Below are positions 8,283 to 18,493 of a DNA stretch of 64,000 nt, piece after piece. The first letter of the stretch is position 1, and each line of letters begins with the position of its first letter. Below the pieces are notes generated by a model. The model was not told where the DNA came from. It was given only the letters and a program-made list of their open reading frames with translations, and ran no database searches. Source of the DNA: Leptolyngbya sp. FACHB-261 (lineage in GTDB: Bacteria; Cyanobacteriota; Cyanobacteriia; FACHB-261); the NCBI RefSeq assembly GCF_014696065.1, contig NZ_JACJPL010000031.1:1-64000 (forward strand), given 5' to 3'. A program made the position numbers and the translations under genes.

Positions 8283-10295
8283 CTAGGCTGCTTCGGTCAC
8301 AGGTGAATCCATACCAATCACGACCTCTTCAATGCGCACTTCGCGCTTGATGCTCAGGCTATTGAGATAGCCAATGGGATCATCGGGATTGAAAACAGTC
8401 CCGTCTGCTAAACGGATAGGACCGCGATCCCGGCCAATATCCAGCAACTCCAATTCCCGGGCGGCGGCTCCAAACACTTCCGGACGACGGACCCGATCTA
8501 GAACTTCAATCCAGTTTTTAGGAAACGCAATCAGACCCCAGCGGGCAAGCTGAGTCATAATCCAGAGCCCCTCAACCCGGTCGGGGAAGTTGGTTCTGTC
8601 AACGAAAAACTGGTTGTAATGCGGTAAGGCTTGGGCTTCTTCTCCTGTGCCACGCGCATAAGGATCAATGAAACCAGGACGGGTATAGATCGGGTCAGTG
8701 CCGACATACTCAGGCTTGGACAGTAGCTGCACAATCTCTTCGCGATGGCGACGGTCATCGCAATATTCGCAGGCTTCCAGCAGCGCTTTGACCAAGGCAA
8801 TATGGGTTTGAGGATAGCGGTTGGCCCAGTCTTCGCGCACTCCCAAAACTTTCTCTAAATGCCCGGACCAAATCTCTAAATCGGTGGCAATGACAAAGCC
8901 TAGCCCTTCATGAACCGCTCGCGAATTCCAAGGCTCACCGACACAGAAGCCGTCAATGTTGCCAGCTTTGAGGTTTGCCACCATTTGAGCTGGCGGAATC
9001 ACGACCAAACTGACATCCAGATCTGGATCAATGCCACCGGAAGCCAGCCAATAGCGCAGCATCAGGTTGTGCATTGAGGAAGGATGAACTACCCCCAGGG
9101 TGTAGCGCTTGCCTGGGGTTTGAGCCATGACGGCCTTGAGGTCGGCGAGGCTGCGCACACCCTGGTCGAAAAGCTGCTTGCTCAGCGTAATCGCGTTGCC
9201 ATTGCGAGCGATAGTCAGGGCGGTGACGATAGGCACGGGTGCATTGCCGCCCATACCCAAGGTCATGGACAGGGGCATTCCTGCAACCATTTGAGCTGCA
9301 TCTAGGCGGCCCGTAACAACGCCTTGGGCAATCGCTTTCCAGTTTGGCTCTCGCGACAGGGTGACCGGTTCCAAACCATGTCGTGTGAAGAAGCCCTTTT
9401 CTTTAGCAACAACCAGGGGCGCACAGTCAGTTAGAGGGATGAAACCGATCTCTAAATTGACCTTTTCCAGACCATTGCGGGCAACAGCCACAGTTTGCTT
9501 GAGCTTGCGCTTCTTGTCTCGCTTCTGCTGATTGAGGAAATAAACAATCTCGCCGCGCAAACCATAATAGCTGGGGTGATTTACGACCTCTAGACGCTTA
9601 CGAGCCCGAGGGAAAGGAACCTCAAGAATTTGGCCGATGTAGGACTCTGGACCGTTGGTCAGCATCACGATCCGGTCTGACAATAACAGCGCCTCATCCA
9701 CATCGTGCGTGACCATAATGCAGGTGACCTGACTTTCTTCGCAGATCTGCATCAACTGCTCTTGCAGTCCGCCACGCGTTAGCGCATCTAGGGCCCCAAA
9801 TGGCTCATCCAGCAGCAGCAGCTTAGGCCGAATCGCCAGCGCCCGCGCAATCGCAACTCGCTGTTTCATCCCGCCTGAAAGCTGGCTCGGCTTCTTAGCA
9901 GCAGCTGCCTTTAGACCCACCAGGTTGATGTGGTGTTCAATGATCTCTTTACGCTCGGCTTTAGGCCGATCTGACATCACGCCATTGACGGCTAAAGCGA
10001 TATTATCGTAGACCGTCAGCCAGGGCAGCAGGGAGTAATTCTGGAATACGACCATACGGTCTGGGCCCGCCTCCGTCACCTGCCGCCCCTGCAAAATCAC
10101 CCCCCCTTTTGTGGGTTGATCTAGGCCAGCGACGATATTGAGCAGTGTCGATTTACCACAGCCGGAGTGGCCGATCAACGAGATGAATTCACCCTGTTGG
10201 ATTTTGAGTTCAATGTTTCTGAGGGCGACGTATTCACCACCGTTGGGTAGCGAGAAAACCCGGTCAATATGATCAACTTCAACAAAGGGTGGCAT
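8283..10295 (-). CDS. nrtC: Nitrate ABC transporter, NrtC (ATPase fused to NrtA-like regulatory domain)
   Basis: This 670-residue two-part protein has an ABC ATPase in residues 1 to about 260 (Walker [11 protein letters not shown] ending at residue 50, signature LSGGMKQR, Walker B LLLLDEP), a basic linker, and then about 380 residues homologous to the nitrate-binding protein NrtA (for example [16 protein letters not shown] and [17 protein letters not shown]). In the known system the C-terminal domain mediates ammonium-promoted inhibition of nitrate uptake. It sits between nrtB (68 bases upstream) and nrtD. Size and fusion are typical of cyanobacterial NrtC. Confidence 0.95.
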   Translation of the reverse strand: MPPFVEVDHIDRVFSLPNGGEYVALRNIELKIQQGEFISLIGHSGCGKSTLLNIVAGLDQPTKGGVILQGRQVTEAGPDRMVVFQNYSLLPWLTVYDNIALAVNGVMSDRPKAERKEIIEHHINLVGLKAAAAKKPSQLSGGMKQRVAIARALAIRPKLLLLDEPFGALDALTRGGLQEQLMQICEESQVTCIMVTHDVDEALLLSDRIVMLTNGPESYIGQILEVPFPRARKRLEVVNHPSYYGLRGEIVYFLNQQKRDKKRKLKQTVAVARNGLEKVNLEIGFIPLTDCAPLVVAKEKGFFTRHGLEPVTLSREPNWKAIAQGVVTGRLDAAQMVAGMPLSMTLGMGGNAPVPIVTALTIARNGNAITLSKQLFDQGVRSLADLKAVMAQTPGKRYTLGVVHPSSMHNLMLRYWLASGGIDPDLDVSLVVIPPAQMVANLKAGNIDGFCVGEPWNSRAVHEGLGFVIATDLEIWSGHLEKVLGVREDWANRYPQTHIALVKALLEACEYCDDRRHREEIVQLLSKPEYVGTDPIYTRPGFIDPYARGTGEEAQALPHYNQFFVDRTNFPDRVEGLWIMTQLARWGLIAFPKNWIEVLDRVRRPEVFGAAARELELLDIGRDRGPIRLADGTVFNPDDPIGYLNSLSIKREVRIEEVVIGMDSPVTEAA

Positions 10296-10363
10296 GGCAG
10301 TAACCGGTAGCAGGACAAGCGGTTAGGGGATAGGTTTGCGCTAGGGCTAGCGCGAAGCAGTTT

Positions 10364-11203
10364 CTATTTCCGTTCTTCGGGAACGACTCGATCTGCAACT
10401 AAGGCGACTAACCGATCCAGCAGCAGACCTACAACCCCGACATAAACCAGAGCGACAATAATTTCGCTCAAGGCAGAACTGTTGTAGGCATCCCAGATAA
10501 AGAAGCCAATGCCAACACCTCCTGTTAGCATCTCAGCGGCAACAATGGCTAACCAGGCCAGACCCACAGCGATGCGCAAACCCGTAAAAATGTAAGGAAC
10601 GGCAGCAGGCAGCAGAATTTTGAAAAAGTAATCCTGCCGCGAGAGACGCAGCACTTTGGCAACGTTGTTATAGTCCTGAGGAATTTGCTGAACGCCAACC
10701 GCTGTGTTGATCAGGATCGGCCAGATAGCCGTGATGAAGATGACGAAAATCGCGCTGGGGTTGGCTTGACGAAATAGAGCCAGGGCAATGGGCAGCCAGG
10801 CTAGCGGTGGAATCGTGCGTAATACTTGAAATAGGGGATCTAGCGCCTGATACATGATTGGTGTAGTGCCAATCAAAATCCCCAAACCAATGCCGATTAG
10901 AGCTGAGAGCGAGTAACCAATTGCCACCCGTTGCAAGCTGGCGAAGATTTGCAGTCCCAGACCCTTATCTGTTCCGCCATTATCGAAAAATGGATCGATG
11001 ATCAGAGGGTCCCAGGTGTCAGTAAAAACTTGCAAGGGCCCTGGCAAAAATGAATCTGGGCTAGAACACAGCAATTGCCAAATGCCTAGAAAAACAGCCA
11101 GCGCAATAGCAGAAGGAATCAGTTTTTTTAGTTGCTGAACAGCGCCAGTGCCGATCTGTTGGATGTTCCTGCTGCTGAAACGGCGGTCTAGCCTTGCGGT
11201 CAT
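10364..11203 (-). CDS. nrtB: Nitrate ABC transporter permease NrtB
   Basis: This 279-residue inner-membrane permease has several hydrophobic helices, starting with a strong one near residues 30-50, and the binding-protein-dependent transport loop near LRLSRQDYFFKILLPAAVPYI, the EAA region that contacts the ATPases. It provides the translocation path of the nitrate/nitrite importer as a homodimer. The ATG at 11203 has the ribosome site AAGGAGAG. It lies 76 bases after nrtA. Normal length for the family. Confidence 0.95.
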   Translation of the reverse strand: MTARLDRRFSSRNIQQIGTGAVQQLKKLIPSAIALAVFLGIWQLLCSSPDSFLPGPLQVFTDTWDPLIIDPFFDNGGTDKGLGLQIFASLQRVAIGYSLSALIGIGLGILIGTTPIMYQALDPLFQVLRTIPPLAWLPIALALFRQANPSAIFVIFITAIWPILINTAVGVQQIPQDYNNVAKVLRLSRQDYFFKILLPAAVPYIFTGLRIAVGLAWLAIVAAEMLTGGVGIGFFIWDAYNSSALSEIIVALVYVGVVGLLLDRLVALVADRVVPEERK

Positions 11204-11279
11204 GCTCTAACTCTCCTTGGCTTATGAGATCGAAAGGGGATTAGGGCTTGGTGGCAAGCCCTAACCGTTTACAACAGGA

Positions 11280-12593
11280 CTAAACCTTTTTGATTTTGAG
11301 GCTCTTCAAGTAAGCGCTTGGATCGGCAGGATCGAATTTGACGCCATCAAAGAAGGTTTCAACCCCACGGGAGCTACTGGCCGGAATCGCAGCTTCTTGA
11401 CCAATTGCTTTGGCCGCCTCTTTCCAGAGGTCCTCTCGATTGACCGCATCCACTAGGGCTTTGGTGTCGGTATCGGCAGGCAAATAGCCCCAACGAATAT
11501 CCTCAGTCAAGAACCACAGATCGTGGCTCTTATAGGGATATGACGCGTTTTCTGCCCAGAACTTCATCAGGTGAGGGCTATTTTCAACCACCTTGCCCGT
11601 GCCGTAGTTAATGGTGCCCTTGGCCCGTTCCACAATGTCTTTATCTGGCACTTTGAACCATTCCCGTTTGGAGACGATTTTGCACATCTCCTCCTTGTTT
11701 TCCATCTGGTCACACCAGACTTGGGCTTCTTGCACAGCCATCAGTAGCGCTTTCGCGGCTTTGGGATTTTTATCAACCCAATCAGCCCGCATGGAAAATG
11801 CTTTCTCGGGATGGTTGTTCCAAAGTTCGCCCGTTGTGAGAGCGGTATAACCAAATTCTTGATTGACCAATTGCGCATTCCACGGCTCACCCACACAGAA
11901 GGCTTCCATGTTGCCAACCTTCATATTGGCGACCATTTGAGGTGGGGGAACTGGCACTGTGGAGATGTCTTTATCAGGGTCAATACCGCCTGCTGCTAAC
12001 CAGTAACGCATCCACAAGTCATGATTTCCGCCAGGGAAAGTCACAGCAGCTTTGATATCTTTACCAGAAGCTTTGGACTTGGCAAAGACATCTTTAAGAA
12101 CCGAGCTGTCTGTGCCAACTTTTAAGTCTTTGTAGGTATTGGCAATTGAAATACACTGACCATCTGTATTGAGACGGGCCAAAATGTACATCGGCACTTT
12201 ATTGCCCTTGGTGACCTTGCCTGTAGAAATCAGATAGGGCATAGGAGTTAGGATGTGAGCCCCATCAATGCCACCGCCATCAGAACCGAGCACAATGTTG
12301 TCTCGGGTGACAGGCCAAGAAGCTTGCTTCACCACCTCAACATCAGGCATGCCATACTTGGCAAATAGGCCCTTTTCTTTGGCGATGATCAGAGGTGCAG
12401 CATCGGTCAGCGCAATAAACCCGAGTTTGGCGGTTGTCACCTCTGGAGCGTCACCAGGAGCCACATTGACCGCTGGAGTTGCATTACTAGCAGCGGTGGA
12501 ACTGGAACCGGAACTGCAACCGTGAGCTAACAGGGTACCGGCTGCGGTCATGCCTGTGGTGATGATGAACTGCCGTCTCGAAAATTTGGTCAT
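11280..12593 (-). CDS. nrtA: Nitrate-binding lipoprotein NrtA
   Basis: This 437-residue periplasmic receptor of the nitrate importer is anchored to the plasma membrane. The N-terminus has a twin-arginine-like RRQF (residues 6-9) and a lipobox LLAHGC with Cys26, followed by a Ser/Thr/Ala-rich linker. The mature domain carries family segments such as GFIALTDAAPLIIAKEKG, PPPQMVANMKVGN and [17 protein letters not shown], shared with the C-terminal half of NrtC. The start at 12593 has the ribosome site GAGGAG. It is second in the operon, 213 bases after nirA copy B; that gap contains a weak stem (TTGGAG/CTCCAA at 12657-12680). Typical length. Confidence 0.95.
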   Translation of the reverse strand: MTKFSRRQFIITTGMTAAGTLLAHGCSSGSSSTAASNATPAVNVAPGDAPEVTTAKLGFIALTDAAPLIIAKEKGLFAKYGMPDVEVVKQASWPVTRDNIVLGSDGGGIDGAHILTPMPYLISTGKVTKGNKVPMYILARLNTDGQCISIANTYKDLKVGTDSSVLKDVFAKSKASGKDIKAAVTFPGGNHDLWMRYWLAAGGIDPDKDISTVPVPPPQMVANMKVGNMEAFCVGEPWNAQLVNQEFGYTALTTGELWNNHPEKAFSMRADWVDKNPKAAKALLMAVQEAQVWCDQMENKEEMCKIVSKREWFKVPDKDIVERAKGTINYGTGKVVENSPHLMKFWAENASYPYKSHDLWFLTEDIRWGYLPADTDTKALVDAVNREDLWKEAAKAIGQEAAIPASSSRGVETFFDGVKFDPADPSAYLKSLKIKKV

Positions 12594-12806
12594 GGCTCCT
12601 CAATTCTCAGTCGATAGTCGTGATTAGTGATTGATGGTTGGCAAACTTACAGCTACTTGGAGCCATAAGAGAGCCTCCAAGCTGAAACCGAGCGTCCTGC
12701 CTAGACATCAGATCTGAGCTGAAATAGAAGATCTAGGAGACAAAACTTGAGCGGTAAAACGCTGGCCTATGGCCGTACTAAAACCAACGGGACTAAATTA
12801 GGGCCA

Positions 12807-14327
12807 CTAAACTAGAGCTGCTTGTTGACGGACCCGTGCTCCAAAATGCTCAATGAGCAACTGTTGTAGAATTGGTTTTAGGTCATCACAAGGGATACTT
12901 TGCATTACACATTCGCCCAGGTGTGCATCTCGCCCGACTTTGCCACCCATATAGATGTCAACAGCCTCAACAACCTTGCCGTTCTTGCGACTTTTGGTTC
13001 CTAAAAAACCAATGTCAGCGACTTGGGGCTGGCCACAGGAGTTAGGGCAACCCGTCCAGTGAATACGGATCGGTCTCGTGAGGTATAACTCTTGCTCCAA
13101 CTCCCGGATCATTTCCAATCCCCGACTCTTGGTTTCAATCAGCGCGAAGTTGCAAAATTGACTGCCTGTGCAAGACACCAAGCCTCGCATTAAGCTGCCT
13201 GGCTCCGTGCTGAATCGCTTCAACAACGGCTCCTGCAAAAATACTTCTAGGCGTGAATCAGGAATGTTCGGAATGATCACATTTTGTTCAACAGTCAGAC
13301 GAATTTCGCCAGAACCGTAAACATCTGCCATTCGAGCTAGGTCGAATAAGTCGTCGGCGTACAAACGGCCTACAGGCACATGCAAACCAACGAAGTTCAA
13401 ACCCGTTTGCTTTTGGGGATGAATGCCAATGTGATCCCGCTTTTCCCAGCAGATCTCATCTTTGGCCGCAGCTGTTGCTAGAGGGAAGCCCAATTGCTTC
13501 TCGACTTCAACCCGGAATTTATCAAGCCCCCATTCATCGATTAGCCACATTAAGCGAGCTTTCTGCCGATTAAGGCGCGGGCCGTGGTCTCGATAAACAA
13601 CTAAGATCGCCTCACAAAGAGGGAGAACATCGCGTGGATCGACCCAGGCATTGAGGGGAACTGCAGCTGCACAACGCTTGGCCGAGAAGAAACCGCCCAC
13701 CAGGATATTGAAGCCTAATATCCCTCCTTTGTAAGCCGGGACAAAAGCAACATCGTTGATCTCTGCATGGACAGAATTGTCTCGGCAACCGGCGATGGCA
13801 ATATTGAATTTGCGCGGTAGATTACTAAAACTAGGGTTTCCCTCACCATTGTTGGTGATCATGTCCTGGACCTTGCGCACTAGGCCTCGCGTATCGATTA
13901 GTTCATCGGCATCGATACCAGCCAGAGGCGAACCTGTAATATTGCGCACGTTATCCATGCCTGACTGCACACTAGTCAGACCGGCTTGTTTGAAACGACG
14001 AAAGATTTCAGGCACATCCTCAATCCGAATGCCCCGCAATTGCAAGTTCTGACGCGTCGTTACATCAGCGACCCCATCCGTACCGTAGCTTTGCACAATC
14101 TCAGCGAGAACTCGCATCTGACCGCTGGTAAGGATGCCATTCGGTAAACGCAGACGTAGCATGAACCGACCAGGCGTGATCTTACGAAAGAACAAACCCA
14201 TCCACTTCAGCCGGTGCAAGTTATCTTCGTCAATGCCTTCCCAACCTTCACTGGCAAAGCGCTCTAGCTCCTCTTTGATTTTCAAGCCATCTTTAGCGGC
14301 TTTGAATTCCTCAAACTTGTTAGCCAT
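12807..14327 (-). CDS. nirA: Ferredoxin-nitrite reductase, copy B (operon-leading)
   Basis: This 506-residue siroheme/[4Fe-4S] nitrite reductase has the usual cyanobacterial length. It starts MANKFEEFKAAKDG, the standard family start, and carries CTGSQFC and CPNSC for the cluster and siroheme, plus NLPRKFNIAIAGC. It is the first gene of the nirA-nrtABCD-narB operon, the arrangement known from Synechococcus and Anabaena, and is preceded by an exact NtcA promoter about 105 bases upstream. It is clearly related to copy A, with long identical stretches around both Cys motifs but differences throughout, so the duplication is not recent. Likely the main, inducible nitrite reductase. Confidence 0.95.
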   Translation of the reverse strand: MANKFEEFKAAKDGLKIKEELERFASEGWEGIDEDNLHRLKWMGLFFRKITPGRFMLRLRLPNGILTSGQMRVLAEIVQSYGTDGVADVTTRQNLQLRGIRIEDVPEIFRRFKQAGLTSVQSGMDNVRNITGSPLAGIDADELIDTRGLVRKVQDMITNNGEGNPSFSNLPRKFNIAIAGCRDNSVHAEINDVAFVPAYKGGILGFNILVGGFFSAKRCAAAVPLNAWVDPRDVLPLCEAILVVYRDHGPRLNRQKARLMWLIDEWGLDKFRVEVEKQLGFPLATAAAKDEICWEKRDHIGIHPQKQTGLNFVGLHVPVGRLYADDLFDLARMADVYGSGEIRLTVEQNVIIPNIPDSRLEVFLQEPLLKRFSTEPGSLMRGLVSCTGSQFCNFALIETKSRGLEMIRELEQELYLTRPIRIHWTGCPNSCGQPQVADIGFLGTKSRKNGKVVEAVDIYMGGKVGRDAHLGECVMQSIPCDDLKPILQQLLIEHFGARVRQQAALV

Positions 14328-14432
14328 GGCGAGAGCCCTTCTCTACATGAACTTGCTCAAACTGCCAACTTGAGAAACCCAAAATTTTGGCTTAAGTCTC
14401 TTGACAAATTGAATCAAGCTGTTGATTCCGTC

Positions 14433-14474
14433 ACGTTAGTCAACTCACCAGTGCCGAACCGTATAGAGCATTAC
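14433..14474 (-). promoter_or_regulatory. NtcA-activated promoter of the nirA-nrtABCD-narB operon
   Basis: On the minus strand GTAATGCTCTATAC (14474-14461) matches GTA-N8-TAC exactly. After exactly 22 bases comes TAACGT (14438-14433), matching the -10 form TAN3T. This is the full class II NtcA promoter consensus. It predicts activation of the operon by NtcA with 2-oxoglutarate under ammonium limitation. The site lies in the 385-base region shared with the divergent HEAT-repeat gene. Confidence 0.88.
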
Positions 14475-14712
14475 CAAATATTGCAAGCTATGTAGTTTTC
14501 GTATTGAACCCATACGCAGCTTGTATTTGGTTGGGATTGAGTCCTAGAGTAGGGAACGCTCCGGGTTAAACAACCTAGAGAACCCGTGACACAGTAGAAA
14601 AAGGCCCAATAATCAGGCCAAACACCAGGCAGATACCTAGGCCAAACCAAGGCCAGACAAAAGCTGCCCATCTAATGACACCGCGCCATCTGCACTTCTT
14701 ACCCAAAGTTCC

Positions 14713-15969
14713 ATGACTTCTTCATCTCTGACTGACTGCGCCTCCCTGCTCCAGGTCTTTCAAACGGAGCCGGAACAGCGAGCGGCAGTGCTCGACCTGA
14801 TGATGCAAGCCTTTGAGAACGGCGATTTCCAGTTGCAATGGGAGGTCGGGCGAGTGCTGTGCGAGATTGGTGCCCCTGCCATTAGACCGTTGGTGGCGCT
14901 GATGCAGGACGACGACCACGATCTGGAACTGCGTTGGATGGCTGCTCGAACTTTGGGGGAACTGGAATGCCCAGAGGTGATTCCACCCCTGGTTGAACTG
15001 CTATGTAGTAGCGGCAACTCCGATTTGCAGGAGATGGCGGCGGCAGCTCTCACCAACTTAGGCGATCAGGCTGTAGCTCCTCTGACGCAGTTACTGGATG
15101 GACCCTGGCAATTGGCAGTAGTTAAGGCACTGGCGCAAATCCGCACTCGGGCAATCGTTGAGCCTTTGCTCAGGGTGGTGCAGGCAGAGGATCCGCAGGT
15201 TCGCGCCTGTGCGATTGAAGCCCTCAGCAGCTTCCATGACTCCCGAATCCCGGCAGTTTTAGTGCAAGCTAGCCAGGATCCAGATGTTCAGGTACGAACC
15301 GAAGCGGTAACTGGCTTGAGCTTGCGCAGTGATTTGGCGCTGGAACTGGATTTGCTGGACTTATTTACCGAAGCGTTATCTGATCCAGCTTTGGAGGTGA
15401 GCTGCTGTGCTGCCACGGCCTTAGGCCGGATGGGTAATATTGCCGCAGCTCGCCTAGCAGCGCACCTAGAACGAGCTGCCTTGCCGGTGCAACGCGAAAT
15501 CCTACGGGCTTTAGGCAGAATTGCTAGCTCCGAAGCCATAACCTACTTGGAGCAAGCAGCAGATAGCCGCTCGGTTGCAGTTGTGCGTGAGGGTATATCA
15601 GTCTTGGGACGTTTGGGAGCCAGCATGGCTCAAGACGGACCCAACTCGCTGGTCTGTAGCCAAGTTACGCCAGTGCTGCTGAAAGCCTTGCAACACCCCG
15701 ATTTAGAAGTTAAAAAGCTAGCCGCCATCGGACTGGCACAAATTGATGACCCAGCAGCGGTGGAGCCCTTGGTGCAATGCCTAGCTGAGCCCGAACCGGC
15801 TGTCCGACTCCATATTATTGCGGCGCTAGAAAAGATTGATCGAACCGGGGCGCAGCAAATGATCGAGCAGCGTCTGCGTCAGGAAGGCTTGGACCCAATC
15901 TGGCAGGAAGGCTTGCAAGCTTTCTTGCGCGAAGAGCTAGACCGAGAACTTAGAGCATCGGGAAGCTAA
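14713..15969 (+). CDS. HEAT-repeat (PBS lyase-type) protein
   Basis: This 418-residue protein is built almost wholly of about 30-residue helical repeats with motifs such as RWMAARTLGELECPEVIPPL, VRACAIEALSSFHDSRIPAV and VKKLAAIGLAQIDDPAAVEP. This is the HEAT/PBS-lyase repeat family that includes phycobilin lyase subunits and NblB-like scaffolds. No catalytic domain, signal peptide or membrane segment is present. It diverges from nirA copy B across a 385-base gap that holds the operon's NtcA site. The position suggests a link to nitrogen control, perhaps as a scaffold in enzyme assembly or phycobilisome turnover, but that is inference from context only. Confidence 0.85.
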   Translation: MTSSSLTDCASLLQVFQTEPEQRAAVLDLMMQAFENGDFQLQWEVGRVLCEIGAPAIRPLVALMQDDDHDLELRWMAARTLGELECPEVIPPLVELLCSSGNSDLQEMAAAALTNLGDQAVAPLTQLLDGPWQLAVVKALAQIRTRAIVEPLLRVVQAEDPQVRACAIEALSSFHDSRIPAVLVQASQDPDVQVRTEAVTGLSLRSDLALELDLLDLFTEALSDPALEVSCCAATALGRMGNIAAARLAAHLERAALPVQREILRALGRIASSEAITYLEQAADSRSVAVVREGISVLGRLGASMAQDGPNSLVCSQVTPVLLKALQHPDLEVKKLAAIGLAQIDDPAAVEPLVQCLAEPEPAVRLHIIAALEKIDRTGAQQMIEQRLRQEGLDPIWQEGLQAFLREELDRELRASGS

Positions 15970-16066
15970 GAAGAGACTAGTAGGGCAAGGTCAGTCTTGC
16001 CCTACTTTATGGAATTTATGGAACCTAAGCTACCTAATCGAGCGCTTTTCCCAGGTTGCCTAGACC

Positions 16067-18493
16067 CTAACCGGCCTGCATATGCTTGTCTAACAGGGCT
16101 TTGGCCCGAGGCTTATAAAGCAGGTAGAACAGCGACTCCAAATAGCGCAGCAGGTCTTCGCGGTTCTCCTGAGAAGAGTAATTCCAGAATCCGTAAGTTT
16201 TGGCTAAGCGCAACAGACGGGAAGTGTGGATCTTCCAGGTATAGCTGCTGTAAACTCGCTCAATGGCTCGCTTAGAAATTTCTTGCCACTGCTCAGGATA
16301 GTGGTCTAGCTTGCTGACGAAGTCGAGCATCAGTTGCCCCATTTCTTCGACATGAGTTGGGTTGATGTAGAAGCCATTCACCTTGTCTTGAATGATCTCT
16401 AACGGCCCACCAAAGCAAGTGCCAAAGACAGGCAGTCCTGAAATCATAGCCTCCAAAATCGTCAGACCAAACGCCTCAAATAAAGCTGGCTGAACAAAGA
16501 TGCCCTGACGATCAGCAATAATGCGATAGATTTCGCCTGAATCATCTTTCGACAGCCGCACTCCTAACCAGCGAATCTTGCCATGTAGGTCGTACTGATC
16601 GATCAGATGGTACATCTTTTGAATTTCGTCAGCTTCTTCGTAATCCTGCGAGTCTTCAGTCCGCAACTTCCCAGCAATGACGATGAGGTTGCAGTGTTCC
16701 TGTAACTCAGGGCAGCGGCCGAAGCACTCCACCAAACCTGTGATATTTTTAATGCGATCCAGACGGGCCATTGTGAACAGTGGCCGCTTTTGGGGTTCTT
16801 TCAGCGAACCAAGCACGTGTAGCGGATCGGTTTCACTGAAGAGCAGCTGCTCCAGGCGTTCTGTTTCACTGGGTAAGCGACGCTCAGTTGCCGTGTGGGG
16901 AAAGTAGAAGTTTTCGTTGACGCCCGGTGGCACAACGTTGAACTTGGGATTGAACAAGTCAATGCCATCGAGCACGTGGTACAAATCTGGCATGGTAAAG
17001 CAATCGTAGGACTCATATTGCCCCGTGCTCTCAGTTGTACCCACAATCTCCTGATAGGTGCTGCTGATGATGAAGTTAGCTGCGTTCATGGCGATTAAGT
17101 CCGCCGTAAATTGCAGCGAGAAATGATAATTGTCCTCAGATTCTTGCCAGTAAAGATTGCTGAACAGGTATTTCGATTTCTCCAAGGCATGAGCGATATT
17201 ACACTGGGTCACCCCCAGGCTACGGGCGAGCAGAAAAGCGACTAGATTACCGTCGGAATAGTTGCCAACAATGAGATCGGGTACGCCTAGAAACTCGCTC
17301 AAAAGTTCCCGCTCAGCATCAATCGCAAAGGTCTCTAGATAAGGCCAGATTTCAAAGCGCGACATCCAGCTTTGGCTGTAGCGTGGGTTGAATTCCCGGA
17401 AAGGAACGCGCAAAATCCAAGCGTTGTCTGTGGCATGGACTTTTTCTAAGCGCTCATTAGAACGGGTGCCATCATTATTAGGAATTAGGCGCGTGAGAAT
17501 AATCACCTTGGGCTTATAATCTAGCCCCGCCAGATGAATATCTTCTTGTAACTGCTGCTCTAGACTCTTGGCCTGGTCAAGGACGTAGACAACTTGTCCC
17601 CCTGTATCTGGACGGCCCAAAACATTCTCCTGACCAAACCAACCGTGGGGCGACACCAGCACGATCTTGAAGATCATGGGAATGCGGGAGATAAATTCCT
17701 CTAGTGCCTGGTGATCTGGTGAGTCGATCAGGTGGTCGAGGATTTCGAGCGTCTCTTGCACTCGACGAACTGTATTGCCCCAGCCCGGCTCAAAGCCTAG
17801 GTTTTGTAAGTCAAATTTGAATTCACTAAAGGGTTGTTCAGCAGGCCGACCACCCAAAAAACTGAGAGCTTGCTTAATACGTTCCGAAAGCTGTTGCCGA
17901 GTGCGAATGCGCTCATTGATCAGCAATTGCTGATTGTCAATTTTGTGCAGACGCAAGAAGTTGAATAAGCTTTCCAGCCATTCCTGAGGGCTTTGAAATA
18001 ACTGGCTCGACAGATAGCGGCTGAGGAACTGTCCGCCTTTGCCAATATTTTTTGGATCTCGAATCTGAGGGGAATAATCATAAAACGGCCCGAAATCTAG
18101 TTCCAGAAGACGGCCTTCATTGGGGTGGTAATGATCAGTCAGACGGTCGCGCAAGGCGAGTAATTCTCGGTCAGTAACCGGCTCAAAGGTCAGTGTTTCC
18201 ATGTGCAGCCGGAAAGTCTCTCGAGTGACGATCTGCGGTCGAATAATCAGATTTAGATCTTCTCCTTCAAGGATGATTTCCTGAGTGTAGTGAATGAGTT
18301 GTCCCAAAGCGGACTGTTGACGAAAGTCTTCGGGCTTCTCCTGCTGGTTACAGTATTCTTCGAAGGCAGTTTGAATATCATTGCGTAGTAGATAGCGATT
18401 CTCCTGTCGTCGTAACTTATTAGCGAACGCCCGTAGATCGACCTGTTCACCGTTGTCGATGATTGATTGAATCAGATTAGACACTTGAGCCAA
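16067..18493 (-). CDS. susA: Sucrose synthase
   Basis: This 808-residue enzyme reversibly cleaves sucrose with UDP or ADP to give a sugar nucleotide and fructose. The N-terminal 270 residues form the SUS-specific regulatory region. The GT-B glycosyltransferase part carries GRPDTGGQVVYVLDQ, the nucleotide-sugar region near RLDRIKNITGLVE, and the EX7E motif in EAFGLTILEAMISG. Length matches plant and cyanobacterial enzymes. It is a lone gene on the minus strand, with a 438-base upstream region containing short repeats. In cyanobacteria it usually serves sucrose turnover and links to glycogen. Confidence 0.95.
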   Translation of the reverse strand: MAQVSNLIQSIIDNGEQVDLRAFANKLRRQENRYLLRNDIQTAFEEYCNQQEKPEDFRQQSALGQLIHYTQEIILEGEDLNLIIRPQIVTRETFRLHMETLTFEPVTDRELLALRDRLTDHYHPNEGRLLELDFGPFYDYSPQIRDPKNIGKGGQFLSRYLSSQLFQSPQEWLESLFNFLRLHKIDNQQLLINERIRTRQQLSERIKQALSFLGGRPAEQPFSEFKFDLQNLGFEPGWGNTVRRVQETLEILDHLIDSPDHQALEEFISRIPMIFKIVLVSPHGWFGQENVLGRPDTGGQVVYVLDQAKSLEQQLQEDIHLAGLDYKPKVIILTRLIPNNDGTRSNERLEKVHATDNAWILRVPFREFNPRYSQSWMSRFEIWPYLETFAIDAERELLSEFLGVPDLIVGNYSDGNLVAFLLARSLGVTQCNIAHALEKSKYLFSNLYWQESEDNYHFSLQFTADLIAMNAANFIISSTYQEIVGTTESTGQYESYDCFTMPDLYHVLDGIDLFNPKFNVVPPGVNENFYFPHTATERRLPSETERLEQLLFSETDPLHVLGSLKEPQKRPLFTMARLDRIKNITGLVECFGRCPELQEHCNLIVIAGKLRTEDSQDYEEADEIQKMYHLIDQYDLHGKIRWLGVRLSKDDSGEIYRIIADRQGIFVQPALFEAFGLTILEAMISGLPVFGTCFGGPLEIIQDKVNGFYINPTHVEEMGQLMLDFVSKLDHYPEQWQEISKRAIERVYSSYTWKIHTSRLLRLAKTYGFWNYSSQENREDLLRYLESLFYLLYKPRAKALLDKHMQAG

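Noticed and set aside
14471-14671. 66-codon minus-strand frame in the nirA/HEAT intergenic region
   Set aside because: It overlaps the NtcA site, has no ribosome site, and its composition does not resemble a protein; most likely non-coding.
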